A DNA stretch of 64,000 nt from Gracilariopsis chorda (Eukaryota; Rhodophyta; Florideophyceae; Gracilariales; Gracilariaceae): positions 372,001-436,000 of the forward strand of contig NBIV01000023.1 of the NCBI GenBank assembly GCA_003194525.1. The letters are read 5' to 3'. Numbering within the stretch: the stretch's first letter is position 1; the number at the start of each line of letters is the position of its first letter. Under the pieces are notes generated by a model that worked only from the letters and a program-made list of their open reading frames with translations, did not search any database and was not told the origin of the DNA. This document shows, in pieces, positions 49,599-59,873 of the stretch. Both the position numbers and the translations under genes were made by a program.

Positions 49599-51950
49599 AT
49601 GGGAGGTTCAAAGAGAAGTAGAAGTGGAAGAAAAAGAGCAAATCCAGTGCCGAACAAAATCTCTGCTCGACAGAGGGAAGAGGCAGAAATATCTCGGATT
49701 GAGCAGTCCCTTTTAGAAGTTCCTCGATACTCCAGCCGATATCAACTCTTTCGTCCGAACAGAAGACAAAGAGCGAAAAAGGCGATGGTGGAAGCTGCGG
49801 GTGAGGAGGAAGAAACTCAACAGCATCATATCTTTCGAGCAACTCGTTTCACTGACTTCCCACTTTCTTCCCGTACCTTGGACGGACTAGCTGCTGCAAA
49901 CTATACAGAGCTCACAGGGATTCAGAAGACAGCTATTCCGCAGGCTTTAGCTGGAAGAGATATCTTAGCAGCTGCTCCGACTGGTTCAGGCAAGACTCTG
50001 GCGTTTTTGATCCCTCTGCTGGAAATCTTGTGGAGAAAAAAATGGAATACATTGGACCGGCTCGGTGCTCTTATTCTGTGCCCAACCCGCGAACTGGGTA
50101 TTCAAATATTTGAGGTATTGCGCTCAGTTGCAAGGCGACACACTATTTCTGCAGGCCTCGTCATAGGCGGAAAGGATTTTGAAGCGGAAAGAGAAAAAGT
50201 GGCACGTATGAATGTCCTTGTGGCAACACCTGGGCGACTTCTGCATCACATGGATCATGTGATAGAGTTTGATTGCTCGAATCTTCAAGTCCTAGTACTT
50301 GATGAGGCAGACCGAATTCTGGATATGGGGTTTGCGAAGACACTAGATGCTATTGTGGCCAATTTACCGAAAGAAAGGCAAACTATGCTTTTTTCTGCCA
50401 CACAGACAAAGAACGTGAAATCTCTTGCTCGATTATCTCTCAAGAATCCAGAATATGTGGCGGTTAGCAGTCGATCAAACAAGGACATTGCTGAAGCCCA
50501 GAACGAGGCCCACCCTTCAGAAACACCAAGTAATGGTGATAAGGAGTCCAATGAAATAGATGTCGTGGGTACACCTGGTGGTCTGAGACAGTCATACGCC
50601 ATTATTCCTGGATCTGAGAAGCTTTCTGTCCTTTGGTCATTCATAAAGACTCATCTAAAATCTAAGATGATAGTGTTTTTGTCGACCGGGAAGCAGGTCC
50701 GATTTGTGTTTGAAACGTTTTGCAAGCTACGTCCGGGGATGTCGCTACTCCATATACACGGAAACATGAAGCAACTGAAGAGAACGGATATGTATGATCT
50801 ATTCTGCCGAACGAAATCCGCAGTTCTCTTTGCCACTGATGTTGCCAGTAGAGGCCTTGACTTTCCAGACGTTGAGTGGGTTATACAGGCGGACTGCCCA
50901 GATGACGTGGGAACCTATATTCATCGTGTGGGAAGGACTGCCAGATTCAAAGCTCAGGGTCGTGCGATGTTATTTCTAAGTCAAGGACCGGAGGAAGCGT
51001 TCCTTAAGCGTCTAGAGTCAAAGAACGTTCAAATCCACCAGACCAGAATCAACCCTCAGCGAATAACAGACATCACACCAAGGGTGGCTGCCACGGTAGC
51101 GTCAAATCAAGAGCTCAAAAAGCTTGCGCAAAAGGCGTTCATGTTTTACATTAAGTCTGTGTATCAGCAGAGCGATAAAGATGTATTTGACGTAAGAGAG
51201 ATCGACTACGCAAAAATGGCGAAGAGCTATGGCTTGTCAAACGTCCCCAAAGTCTCCATCAAGGAACAGAATAATGACAAGAGACAGCTCGCAAAACGTA
51301 AGAATACCACCGTGTTTGGCTATCAACTCAGACAGCAAAACAGAGGACGTGCACTAGCTGAGCAACATGGTGACAGTAGTGACGACAGTGAGATCTTGAC
51401 AATTAGAAAAAGCAATGCTGTTTTACCAGCGACTGAAGAAGACGTTGACGAGTACAATTCTGGTGTCCAAAACGGTTACAATCAGAGAAAGCGAAAGAAA
51501 AGGAAACTTGATCTTCTTGGAAAGCTCCCAAGCGCAAACAGGTTGGTATTTACAGACGATGGCGAAGCCATTCGTGCAGGAGATATTGTCGAATCGCCAT
51601 CAGATAATGACACAAGCGATCGTGAGCACGGCGGAATTGAGGATTATGCTGCCGCAGTATCTAGAAAGCTGAACAAAGCAGCAGCCGAAGACCGAAACCT
51701 TGAAAAACGGCGAGTGCAATCCTTGCATTCGCGAAGAAAAGTCAAAGACCGAGAACGAAACAAAATTGCAAAGGAAAGGGCTGTGGAGTCTAGTGTTCAT
51801 TCCATTTCGAGTGCTGAGGAACAAGAGTCGATGATGTTCTCACCTCTTGGGGAAGATGAGGATTCGGTTTCAACAGCATCTGTCGAAATCGAAGATGCAG
51901 CAAAGATAGAAGGTGATGAGAAAAAGGCCTTGATGATATTGAACTCGTGA
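49599..51950 (+). CDS. DDX10: DEAD-box RNA helicase DDX10/Dbp4
   Basis: 783 codons from the ATG at 49599. Q-motif region FTDFPLSSRTLDGL...GIQKTAI; motif I APTGSGKT (about 126-133); CPTREL; TPGRLLHHMD; DEAD (235-238); SAT; RGLDFP; HRVGRTAR. The downstream QELKKLAQKAFMFYIKSVY and KDVFDVREIDYAKMAKSYGL stretch marks the DDX10/Dbp4 subgroup. The C-terminal 250 residues are charged with nuclear-type basic runs (RKRKKRKLDL). Dbp4 acts in the nucleolus in 18S rRNA maturation, releasing U14 snoRNA. An acidic, Ser-rich insert (about 310-340) precedes helicase domain 2. The stop lies 43 bp from the convergent TRAPPC9 stop. Confidence 0.95.
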   Translation: MGGSKRSRSGRKRANPVPNKISARQREEAEISRIEQSLLEVPRYSSRYQLFRPNRRQRAKKAMVEAAGEEEETQQHHIFRATRFTDFPLSSRTLDGLAAANYTELTGIQKTAIPQALAGRDILAAAPTGSGKTLAFLIPLLEILWRKKWNTLDRLGALILCPTRELGIQIFEVLRSVARRHTISAGLVIGGKDFEAEREKVARMNVLVATPGRLLHHMDHVIEFDCSNLQVLVLDEADRILDMGFAKTLDAIVANLPKERQTMLFSATQTKNVKSLARLSLKNPEYVAVSSRSNKDIAEAQNEAHPSETPSNGDKESNEIDVVGTPGGLRQSYAIIPGSEKLSVLWSFIKTHLKSKMIVFLSTGKQVRFVFETFCKLRPGMSLLHIHGNMKQLKRTDMYDLFCRTKSAVLFATDVASRGLDFPDVEWVIQADCPDDVGTYIHRVGRTARFKAQGRAMLFLSQGPEEAFLKRLESKNVQIHQTRINPQRITDITPRVAATVASNQELKKLAQKAFMFYIKSVYQQSDKDVFDVREIDYAKMAKSYGLSNVPKVSIKEQNNDKRQLAKRKNTTVFGYQLRQQNRGRALAEQHGDSSDDSEILTIRKSNAVLPATEEDVDEYNSGVQNGYNQRKRKKRKLDLLGKLPSANRLVFTDDGEAIRAGDIVESPSDNDTSDREHGGIEDYAAAVSRKLNKAAAEDRNLEKRRVQSLHSRRKVKDRERNKIAKERAVESSVHSISSAEEQESMMFSPLGEDEDSVSTASVEIEDAAKIEGDEKKALMILNS

Positions 51951-51993
51951 CAAATGAAGACAACCTTAATCACTGCTTTGCAGGATTGGATTA

Positions 51994-54900
51994 TTAAATA
52001 ACATCTGGGGTCGACTGTTGTATCTCTGCCTGGTCATCGGCGTTATTCTGCTGCTCTTGAATATGAACTGCGTCAAAATACGGAGTTAGCTTCGCGGTGT
52101 AATTACTATCGGTCTTTCTCTCGGTAGCGAATTCTACTGCTGCAACAGCCAACAGTTTCGATCTGATTCCATTTGCAGAAGACGCATTAGAATATGTATC
52201 GATAGTAATCGGCTGCACTACCCTCCCGGATAGCAGGGTTTTTTCTCGTACTCGCACCATGCGAGGTCTCTCTTCAAGCTTCTCTGGAAGCTCATATTTT
52301 TGCTGTGTTGGAGAAGTTCTGACGGCATCTCCCGACACCAATCTAGGGGTTTTCGACTGGGAACCAAAGCGCGCGGAGCTTGGACTTGAAGTAGAATTAG
52401 TTTCTTTGTCTTCAGGAACACCCAGTTTGCTGCCAATTTGGTTGCTATTGGTCCCTGAATTTCCTTGCGAAGCGCCAACTAGTCCATGATTATTGTTTAA
52501 TCCAGACTTTCCGTTCGAGGGGTAGTTCACCTGATTCTTGTCATCCACTTCGTACAGGTATGCAATAAGATGAAATGTGCCAGTACTGTCTATCCTTATC
52601 CGAACAAAGTGATCAAAAGTTTCCCCATTGCGTCTGAAAGCTCCAACGGAAATGCGCTGAACAGCTCCTATCATTGAGCATCTATGCAGTCTTCCCGTCG
52701 TATTCGATTGATCATCGAGTTGCTTAAGTTCGAGATCCATCACACACCTTTGTAGAAACTGTTGGCTGCATACATTACGAACCGAAATCTTTGCAGTCCA
52801 GAAACAACCGACTTGAACTTGTATCGCAGGTGAACAACGTCCCATTTCCCTACTCAGTTCATGTGCTCCGACCACTTGGTTCGCCTCCCGTGCAATTTGG
52901 ACTGTTACATCCGCCTGTTTGGGTAGGAGCGATGGCAGAGACCTTAGACTGGTTTCTCGCCAGAACAAATCCGCTCCTCTCCTAGGAAGAGAGCTTATCT
53001 GCCCAAGTTCCGTTGCAGTGAAGGGAATCTCTCCTTTTCGTCCTAACGCAGGTAAGCTCCATTTTACGACAAATACAGCACTATCAGACACCTGGTTCTT
53101 ACTGTTGGAATTCACGGGTGAAGACAAAGCTCTCATCCGTATTGTGTTCAAAGTTTCATTTGGAACACTGCAAAGCAACCGCGCCGATGCTCCACTTTCA
53201 ACAAAGCCCTCTTCGTTCAAGATGTCATCTGTGCCTGTATCAGTGCGGGGCTTTCGTACTGATGCTTCCGGGGACTGTAATGCAGAATCTATAGTGATGG
53301 TGGCTGGAGCTGAAACCTCATTTGAGACTTCTACAACAATAATGCTTCCCTGTTCGCATTGATCGCCTATTTGATTCCGTGTGGGAAGTCCTTGCAATAT
53401 GTTAACACGGCGTACAACAACAGCTGGTTGGCAGTTTATGCGTACGGAGCTTCTTGATTCTCGTATCGTTCCTTCAGCTCCCTCCCCTTCGTACTCTCCC
53501 TCATATTCAACATGCACGGATATTTTCGGAACAGTTCGTTGGCCATGAACTTCCCTGGATGACTTTTCACCTGTTTTCCGTGGATTCAAACTTCTGCCAA
53601 GCACTTCGATAAGAACTGATTTGTGGTCGCCGTGATTCTCAAGCCCCTTAAGAAAACTCTGACTGGAAAAGTTATGCTTTATGATACGCAGCGAGTCAGG
53701 ATGACTTGAGAACACTTGGGCTGAGACCCACCTCATTTTCACCGGTCCAGCGTTCTTCATCTCTACGCGGAGAGTTCGACTTTCGCCATGAAAGACAGAA
53801 AGCGGTTTCCGGGAAGAAAGGTTTTCTGTTGCTTCTCCTTCCGTACTATAGCTTGTCAAAGAAATCCGAGGAAGCCTAGGAATAACCGTTACTTCAACTT
53901 CTTGCTCGTCACCTTCGACGGGACGTAGTATTACTAGTATTCCGTCGAACAGCCTCACCAACAAGCCTTCTAAGTAGAACACACCGGTTTGTTTAGGAAC
54001 CACTTCAATGTGCTTCGTAGTTCCAGCTTTGTCTTCAGTAACAGGAATGGTCATTGTTTCTGACTTCGTTTTAACAATCCGTTTTGACTCGTCCAGAAGA
54101 TTTCTTACTTCATTCGCATGTGTTGCACTTGACTTCTCGTCGTCAACCCATATTTTGGATGATGACTCTGAAAGGCTGATTGAGGTCTTCACCGATCCAT
54201 CTGATGGATCTTCTTTTGACCCCTTCTTGTGTGTCATAAGTACGGCGATCAAATCCACCACCAGATTTGCTGCTATTTTGTTTCTAAGACCTACGGAGAT
54301 CTGAGCAGCCTCGCCACGCACCCAAGTAACTGCACGACGTGCAGCTGCAGCTGCTCTTTGGCGCTCGTTTCTGACCTCAAACGGATTGTATATGAAAGGA
54401 CCAGCTCTCTGTCCTTCCGTAGAAATGTTCTTCCTGTTCGGCGGGTGAGTTTCCTTGCCACGCAAAACAAGGTCCTGAACTTGCAGTGCGTGGATCTCAG
54501 TTACCGCTAGTATGCTCCCAATGCTAGGCAAAAAAGGAGGCACATGAGCTTTTCGCAAGGCCGTAACAATAGCCTCGTCGCTTTCACGTCTGTTCTTCTG
54601 CGAGAGAGGTGAAACTGTTAACGCTTCCGCGTATAAACGTGCAGCCGCAGTCGAATCTCCTGCTTCAATAGCGTGGCTGGCTGCCGCCAGGAGGAGCTTG
54701 CGATTAAGATCCGGCCATGGCTTGTACCCTTTCGGACTTAGCTGTTTTTCGGCTGCGCTCATAAGCGCTACCGCAGAAGGCCACACAGATTGCGAGGCAT
54801 TTAGATGGGCAAGCCTGTAGAGGAACAACCCAGCCTTCCTTCTACATCCCATGCGTTCACTAAAGCGTGCCAGCGCCTCCCACAAAGCTGCTCTTTTCTG

Positions 54901-56436
54901 GGCACGAAGACCTTCTCCCACAGTGGCTGCGTGTTCTGCAGCATCTAGCGCTTCTTTTCTGCGATTTGTCCACCTCCCTAGGAATTCTGCCAGTCTCAAC
55001 GCGGCCGCAGCCTCTGGTTCGGCAACGCGTTTCTTCTGATACAACTTGTAAATATCTGCGTAATGAGCTATTATGCGATTGCAAAACAACGCATCGTTTG
55101 GAGAACCACCTGCGCCAACATAAAGCAAAACATGGGCAGCAGACCATCCCTCCATGGCTCCAGCTAGCCACAGTCGATCACTGTTAGCTTTTGCTCGTTC
55201 CATCGCATAATTGTATTTCAGCAACGCTTCCCCAGGTTGTCCCATGAGCAGCAGATAGTCCCCATGCATCTTGTCCAGCCTCCCCTGGCGACGTTTCACA
55301 AGCTTCGATTGCCTGTCAACACTATGCCTTTCGTCAATTGGCGACAAAATTAGTTCTGCAGGTGGGCTCTCTCTCTTTTGAAAGCATTCCCGATCCAGAG
55401 CACCTAACAGGGTTGCCGCACATTGATATAAATGAGCACGGACCTCAAGTCTCATTTCCTGCACTCTGCTTTGCTCTGGAACGTATCCCACAGTATAGAA
55501 TACAGGTACATCACCATCCTTTTTAGTAGCAAGATGCTCCTCCTCCACGAATGAACGCTGCTGGTCGTCATCTTGAGGCATAAAGACTATGAGCCGCTTA
55601 ACTTCTGCATCTTTAAATTCTCCGAGCGTAGAAACAAAATCTTGACGCGCTTCGCCTATTGCCTTCTCACATTCGTCTTTGGTGCTGCATTTTGTGGCGT
55701 CTGCTACGGCGAATACGGCCCAAATCTTGCTGGAGTGAAACGAATCCCATTCAGAGGGTGGTCGAGTAAGCAATTTTCCGAAAGTGTCGCGATGTAGTAT
55801 CTCGTAGCGAAGGCGAAAGCAAGAATCCACATCAGGGCAGCTCAGGTTCAATTCACAGGCATTGCTCCGGGCTACCGATGGAGCTGTCCGTGCCCTGGGT
55901 AGAGGGCATGGCCTTCCAACGGGTAAGGTTGTTCGAGGGGTTGATCTATCCCCAATAGGAATCTGTGACGGTGCAGAACTGTTCGGACCAGCAGAAGTAG
56001 CAACTCCTGAGGTTACAGAGGTGGGGATTGACGCAAATGTAGATGTTGATGGTTGCAATTTGATCGTATTCGTAGAAGCGCTTTCGTTGGATGAAATATT
56101 AGAAACGCTTCTCGAAGAAACGGGTTTTAAAGACAGCAAAGTTGAACGTTTTTGCGATGGCTTTACATCCCGCGCTGAAGAACGCGAGCGTGACAAAGAT
56201 GAATCATTGGCTGCTGCCCAAGCCTCTCTGTATGAAGCGGGCATTGATGAATATGTCGCGTTTGTTGAAGCGCGAGGCAGGCCTCCCCGGCGAGGCAGTG
56301 CACTCGTGGGTATCTCTCGAAGCCATGTAAGGTATGAAGTGAGCTCTCCAAATCGCTGATCAGATAGCGCAGGTCCAGCTGGAATCACAGCCACTCGAAC
56401 GCATGCGAAATCGAGAAAAGATCCCCCAGCGTCCAT
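51994..56436 (-). CDS. TRAPPC9: TRAPPC9 (Trs120/NIBP), TRAPPII subunit
   Basis: 1480 codons, unspliced, from the ATG at 56436. The N terminus MDAGGSFLDFACVRVAVIPAGP matches the Trs120 family start. A Ser/Thr/Pro-rich insert at about residues 60-185 is probably disordered. The helical TPR-like part follows (DYLLLMGQPGEALLKYNYAMERAKANSDRLWLAGAMEGWSA), then beta-sandwich repeats in the second half (VFYLEGLLVRL, RTLRVEMKNAGP, and the RVNILQGLP segment). The last 150 residues are again low complexity. TRAPPII acts as an exchange factor for Rab1/Rab11-type GTPases at the late Golgi and in cell-plate or furrow membrane traffic. Length is typical for the family. Confidence 0.9.
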   Translation of the reverse strand: MDAGGSFLDFACVRVAVIPAGPALSDQRFGELTSYLTWLREIPTSALPRRGGLPRASTNATYSSMPASYREAWAAANDSSLSRSRSSARDVKPSQKRSTLLSLKPVSSRSVSNISSNESASTNTIKLQPSTSTFASIPTSVTSGVATSAGPNSSAPSQIPIGDRSTPRTTLPVGRPCPLPRARTAPSVARSNACELNLSCPDVDSCFRLRYEILHRDTFGKLLTRPPSEWDSFHSSKIWAVFAVADATKCSTKDECEKAIGEARQDFVSTLGEFKDAEVKRLIVFMPQDDDQQRSFVEEEHLATKKDGDVPVFYTVGYVPEQSRVQEMRLEVRAHLYQCAATLLGALDRECFQKRESPPAELILSPIDERHSVDRQSKLVKRRQGRLDKMHGDYLLLMGQPGEALLKYNYAMERAKANSDRLWLAGAMEGWSAAHVLLYVGAGGSPNDALFCNRIIAHYADIYKLYQKKRVAEPEAAAALRLAEFLGRWTNRRKEALDAAEHAATVGEGLRAQKRAALWEALARFSERMGCRRKAGLFLYRLAHLNASQSVWPSAVALMSAAEKQLSPKGYKPWPDLNRKLLLAAASHAIEAGDSTAAARLYAEALTVSPLSQKNRRESDEAIVTALRKAHVPPFLPSIGSILAVTEIHALQVQDLVLRGKETHPPNRKNISTEGQRAGPFIYNPFEVRNERQRAAAAARRAVTWVRGEAAQISVGLRNKIAANLVVDLIAVLMTHKKGSKEDPSDGSVKTSISLSESSSKIWVDDEKSSATHANEVRNLLDESKRIVKTKSETMTIPVTEDKAGTTKHIEVVPKQTGVFYLEGLLVRLFDGILVILRPVEGDEQEVEVTVIPRLPRISLTSYSTEGEATENLSSRKPLSVFHGESRTLRVEMKNAGPVKMRWVSAQVFSSHPDSLRIIKHNFSSQSFLKGLENHGDHKSVLIEVLGRSLNPRKTGEKSSREVHGQRTVPKISVHVEYEGEYEGEGAEGTIRESRSSVRINCQPAVVVRRVNILQGLPTRNQIGDQCEQGSIIVVEVSNEVSAPATITIDSALQSPEASVRKPRTDTGTDDILNEEGFVESGASARLLCSVPNETLNTIRMRALSSPVNSNSKNQVSDSAVFVVKWSLPALGRKGEIPFTATELGQISSLPRRGADLFWRETSLRSLPSLLPKQADVTVQIAREANQVVGAHELSREMGRCSPAIQVQVGCFWTAKISVRNVCSQQFLQRCVMDLELKQLDDQSNTTGRLHRCSMIGAVQRISVGAFRRNGETFDHFVRIRIDSTGTFHLIAYLYEVDDKNQVNYPSNGKSGLNNNHGLVGASQGNSGTNSNQIGSKLGVPEDKETNSTSSPSSARFGSQSKTPRLVSGDAVRTSPTQQKYELPEKLEERPRMVRVREKTLLSGRVVQPITIDTYSNASSANGIRSKLLAVAAVEFATERKTDSNYTAKLTPYFDAVHIQEQQNNADDQAEIQQSTPDVI

Positions 56437-57799
56437 CGCGTCAGATTGCTCTTAGGTAGATCACGTAAAACGAAAGTTATTCTTGCTAGCCTATTCTTTG
56501 GTCCCCATGCACAAAACCTTGAAGACGCTTCGAATGAAATTGAACAAAGACACGAATGTACTTTCGTTGGAAGGATATGTGACATACAGAAAGCTTCTTC
56601 TCATTGTTCGCCAGGGTTTGAATTCTTCTGTCCCAAGTCACCCGCCTGTTTCCTTCCTTCCATAATCGTCGAGACGCTCAGGAACTGACTGATGACAAAA
56701 CGCGAACTGAGGGAATAAGCTCGGATTAGTTGTGATGGTTCAGCTGGACGGTGAACTGTGCAGTAGGTCATCAGCAGTGCTGCATGACCTTAAAAAGTGC
56801 AATTTGTTTGCTGTACCATGACCAGTTTTGGGCTAGAAGGCTAAAGGCTAAGGATTACCCCAGGGCTTTCAGTGGTAACCAACCTTTACATACCTTGGTA
56901 ACAAGTTGGGAGAGGGTAAGGGTTACATCCGCACAACAAACATCTCACTCCGTGTACTGACAAGGTGACAAGCTTTCGTGGTGAGCTCTCATATGAGACC
57001 AGCCGACGCATACCCACTCTACGTGTACTGTCAGAGTTTACGCGAAAGCATATGTGAGTCTTTCTTGTGACTCCAAAGAGAGCTTAAGCTCGATATTTAT
57101 TCTTTGGTCAGGTGTGAAAGGTAGAAAAATCTCTTAGCCTTTCGTGCAGCCAGCAAGACTTGTCTGCCCAGCAAGTGAGCAGGAAGACTGGCTGCCCCCG
57201 GGCATGTTCACATGGGAGGGATGGGACAAGAAGGTAAATCGACGCAGCACACACAGCACGGTGAAGATGAGGCACGACTGCCACTTTGCCCGCAGTGCTG
57301 CTGGCGTCGGTAGCACCGACATCAAAACGTGGCCCATACGCAGTCGACTTTAGCGCCGGTGCAAGATAGGCAAGCGGTGCTTTGGCAGCGGCCTTGTAGA
57401 TCTTCTTCATGCATACTTTTTCTGAAAGAGAAACGACATCGCAGCCATTTATCATGTTCTTGTTTCACTATCCCCCGTACGGATAGCAATCTATCCACGG
57501 TACCAACAGTACCAGACTTTTTTGTTTATGGGCTCACGCTACTACTTCCGAAACCAGGAACTCCTATATTTGCAAGTATTCCAACATCATAACATAGTTG
57601 GGTGGGAGCTCCTCACGGCTTCGATTTCCGGTCATGTGTAAAAGCATTGGGAACTGTTTCACTGCTCGCACTCACAATGTTTCTAAACTTTAAAACACAG
57701 AGGATTGACGCAAGGGATTCTACCGTAAAAGCAAAGGTTTCATTTGTGCGGCTCATTGAAATAGAACATAGTAGCAAAAGAACAGTGATGCTCTCTAAA
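56437..57799. other. Intergenic stretch
   Basis: 1.36 kb between TRAPPC9 and dihydroxyacetone kinase. A 115-codon ATG frame (57108-57455, minus) resembles no family. Near 56836-56920 are several ggctaaaggctaagg and ggtaaccaac-type repeats. Nothing else seen. Confidence 0.45.
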
Positions 57800-59873
57800 T
57801 CAGGAGTTCTGTGCTGAAACTATTGCATCCATTACTACACACACCAGAACAGCTCCAGGGTCGGGCTGGTTCAATAACACATCGGATCCAACGTGTTTGC
57901 TTCTCCCGAACTTCGCCTTTGCCATCGATTTTGTAGATTCACAGCCAACTTGAGCTGCATGTGCAGCTTGAGACAAAGTGCCATTGCGTGTAGCCAGCAC
58001 ATTGGCCGCTGGTTTTAGGGCATCCACAAGAGTGCGGTCGCCAACGTTTGCACCGCCTTGTTCCATTACATCGTGTGTTCCTTGGACGAATGCATCGCGC
58101 CACGAAGGTGTACGTCCTTCCTCAATTTGTTTCTGGAAAGAAGACGCCATTCCTTCAAGGAATATTCGTGTCAAAGCCCCTATTGAGCCGCCTGAAACAC
58201 TTGCAGAGTTGGCGATCATATTGAATAGAACATTGGGCTTCCCTGCTGCTGGGGTGAATCTTCCATGAGTCAAATCTGCATGTACCCTTGTACATCCTTT
58301 GCGAACTGTTCAAGCATTATAGCATGGTCAGCGAAAAGTAGGGAAGTATTCGTTAGTTGAGTATCAGCTGAGCAATAACTGCCGCAAGAAATAATTTGAA
58401 TCCCTCTGTGCAACTTACCTGTGTCCCCTATATCACCGTCTCCGGTTAGCCGGTCAAGGGATCCTAAGTAATCACATTTAGCGAGAAGTGACTCAGTTAT
58501 GACTGTAATATACTTCTCTGTTCGCGAGTTTAAACCATACTTCGAGTTACTATCTGAGGATGCTTCTCCAGTACCATCTTGCTCGCCACCGTAGCTTTTC
58601 TTTGTGTCAGCTTGTTTTGAACTCAAGAATCGAGGGATAGTGCGTCTTCTAGAAGGGGGTTGAAGTGCAAATCCCTTGGACCATGCCTCACATTCAGTCT
58701 CGGCAAGCAGTAGCCTTTCCATATAACCGTTGTCCATGGGGAGTGCAAGGCACGTAATTGATACACCATTCATCTGCAAGGACGTCAAGAATGACCCGCT
58801 GAAGAAGCGCACATGATGCAGGTTTCCGTTCATCACCCGCCCATTGCCGTGGTACAGAAACTCAGATACTGCGTGGCAAACAATCAGCATTTCGCTTTGC
58901 GGAACTGAGCCCAGATTATTCACCATGATGGCTAAACCTGTGCATGTCGTTGTAAGCCCATCTTTTCCACATAAAGCCCCATCGATTCGCGAGCACATCT
59001 CAAAAACGAGCCGGCGAGCAAAGTTTTGAGCTTGGGATCGATCTATCCTATAGCTCTTGTCGCCAGGTTCTCCATGTATGCCCATGCCAAGCTCAACTGA
59101 AAGTGGACATATACAAAAATACAGATAATGGTAGGAAAGCATTTCAATGTTAGTACAGCACCGACGAAACCCATTCGCAATTAGCATAAACAGGATGACA
59201 ATGTCCGGACTACAGACTTACTTTCATCACTTGTTAATCTATTCGTATCAGGTTCATGTCCAGGAATCGTGCACGGTTCCAAAGCCACGCCGAAAGTACT
59301 CACAGACTTTGCAGCCGTTCTCGCAATAGTAGCGACCTCATCCAGCGATTTTCCTTCATCAGCTGCTGCCCCTGCTACCTTGAGTACGAATATTGTTCCA
59401 GCTAGTCCCCTTCTGTCTGATTCATCTTGCCTTGCAACATCATCTTCAACTAACATCATCTTGACAGGTAGGCGCGGATGGCTTCTTTTCAGATCTCGCA
59501 CTGCCGTTCCAAAGTTTAACTTATCACCTCCATAGTTCATTACTATGACTAGAATGCCAGTTGAACAAGGCACAACAGATTCAAGCATAGCCAAAATAGA
59601 GGTATCTGAAGGAGATGAGAAAACTTCTCCTGCTACTGCCGCGGTGAGCATCCCTTCTCCAACGTAACCAGCGGCCATTGGCTCATGGCCACTTCCACCG
59701 CCACTGACCACTGAGACTCGTCGAGGTTGTGTTCCATCTGCAACTGAAGTTCGAACAGCTACGTGAGACCCGCTTTCCGGATCAAGGAGAGTGACAACGG
59801 ATGAATTTAGGGATAAACCGTGCATAAGATCACGAACTACAGAGTCACGGTCGTTGATAAATCGTTTCGCCAT
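57800..59873 (-). CDS. Dihydroxyacetone kinase (DhaK-DhaL fusion), three exons
   Basis: Exons in reading order 59222-59873, 58419-59096 and 57800-58305 give 611 residues. The introns (125 and 113 bp) have GTAAGT donors, CAG acceptors and CTAAC-type branch sites. The DhaK domain has MAKRFINDRDSVV, the substrate loop SGGGSGHEPMAAG, NYGGDKLNF, and ELGMGIHGEPG, which carries the histidine that bonds the substrate carbonyl. A Lys/Ser/Gly-rich linker leads to DhaL with the Asp cluster TGDGDIGDT for Mg-ATP and the SVSGGSIGALTRIF helix region. The enzyme makes dihydroxyacetone phosphate (some also glyceraldehyde phosphate) with ATP. No leader is seen, so it is probably cytosolic. This fits glycerol and floridoside metabolism in red algae, which is an inference. 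Confidence 0.94.

Noticed and set aside
57108-57455. 115-codon minus frame with ATG
   Set aside because: Composition is unlike the neighbouring proteins and no family or splice partners were found; kept only as a note.
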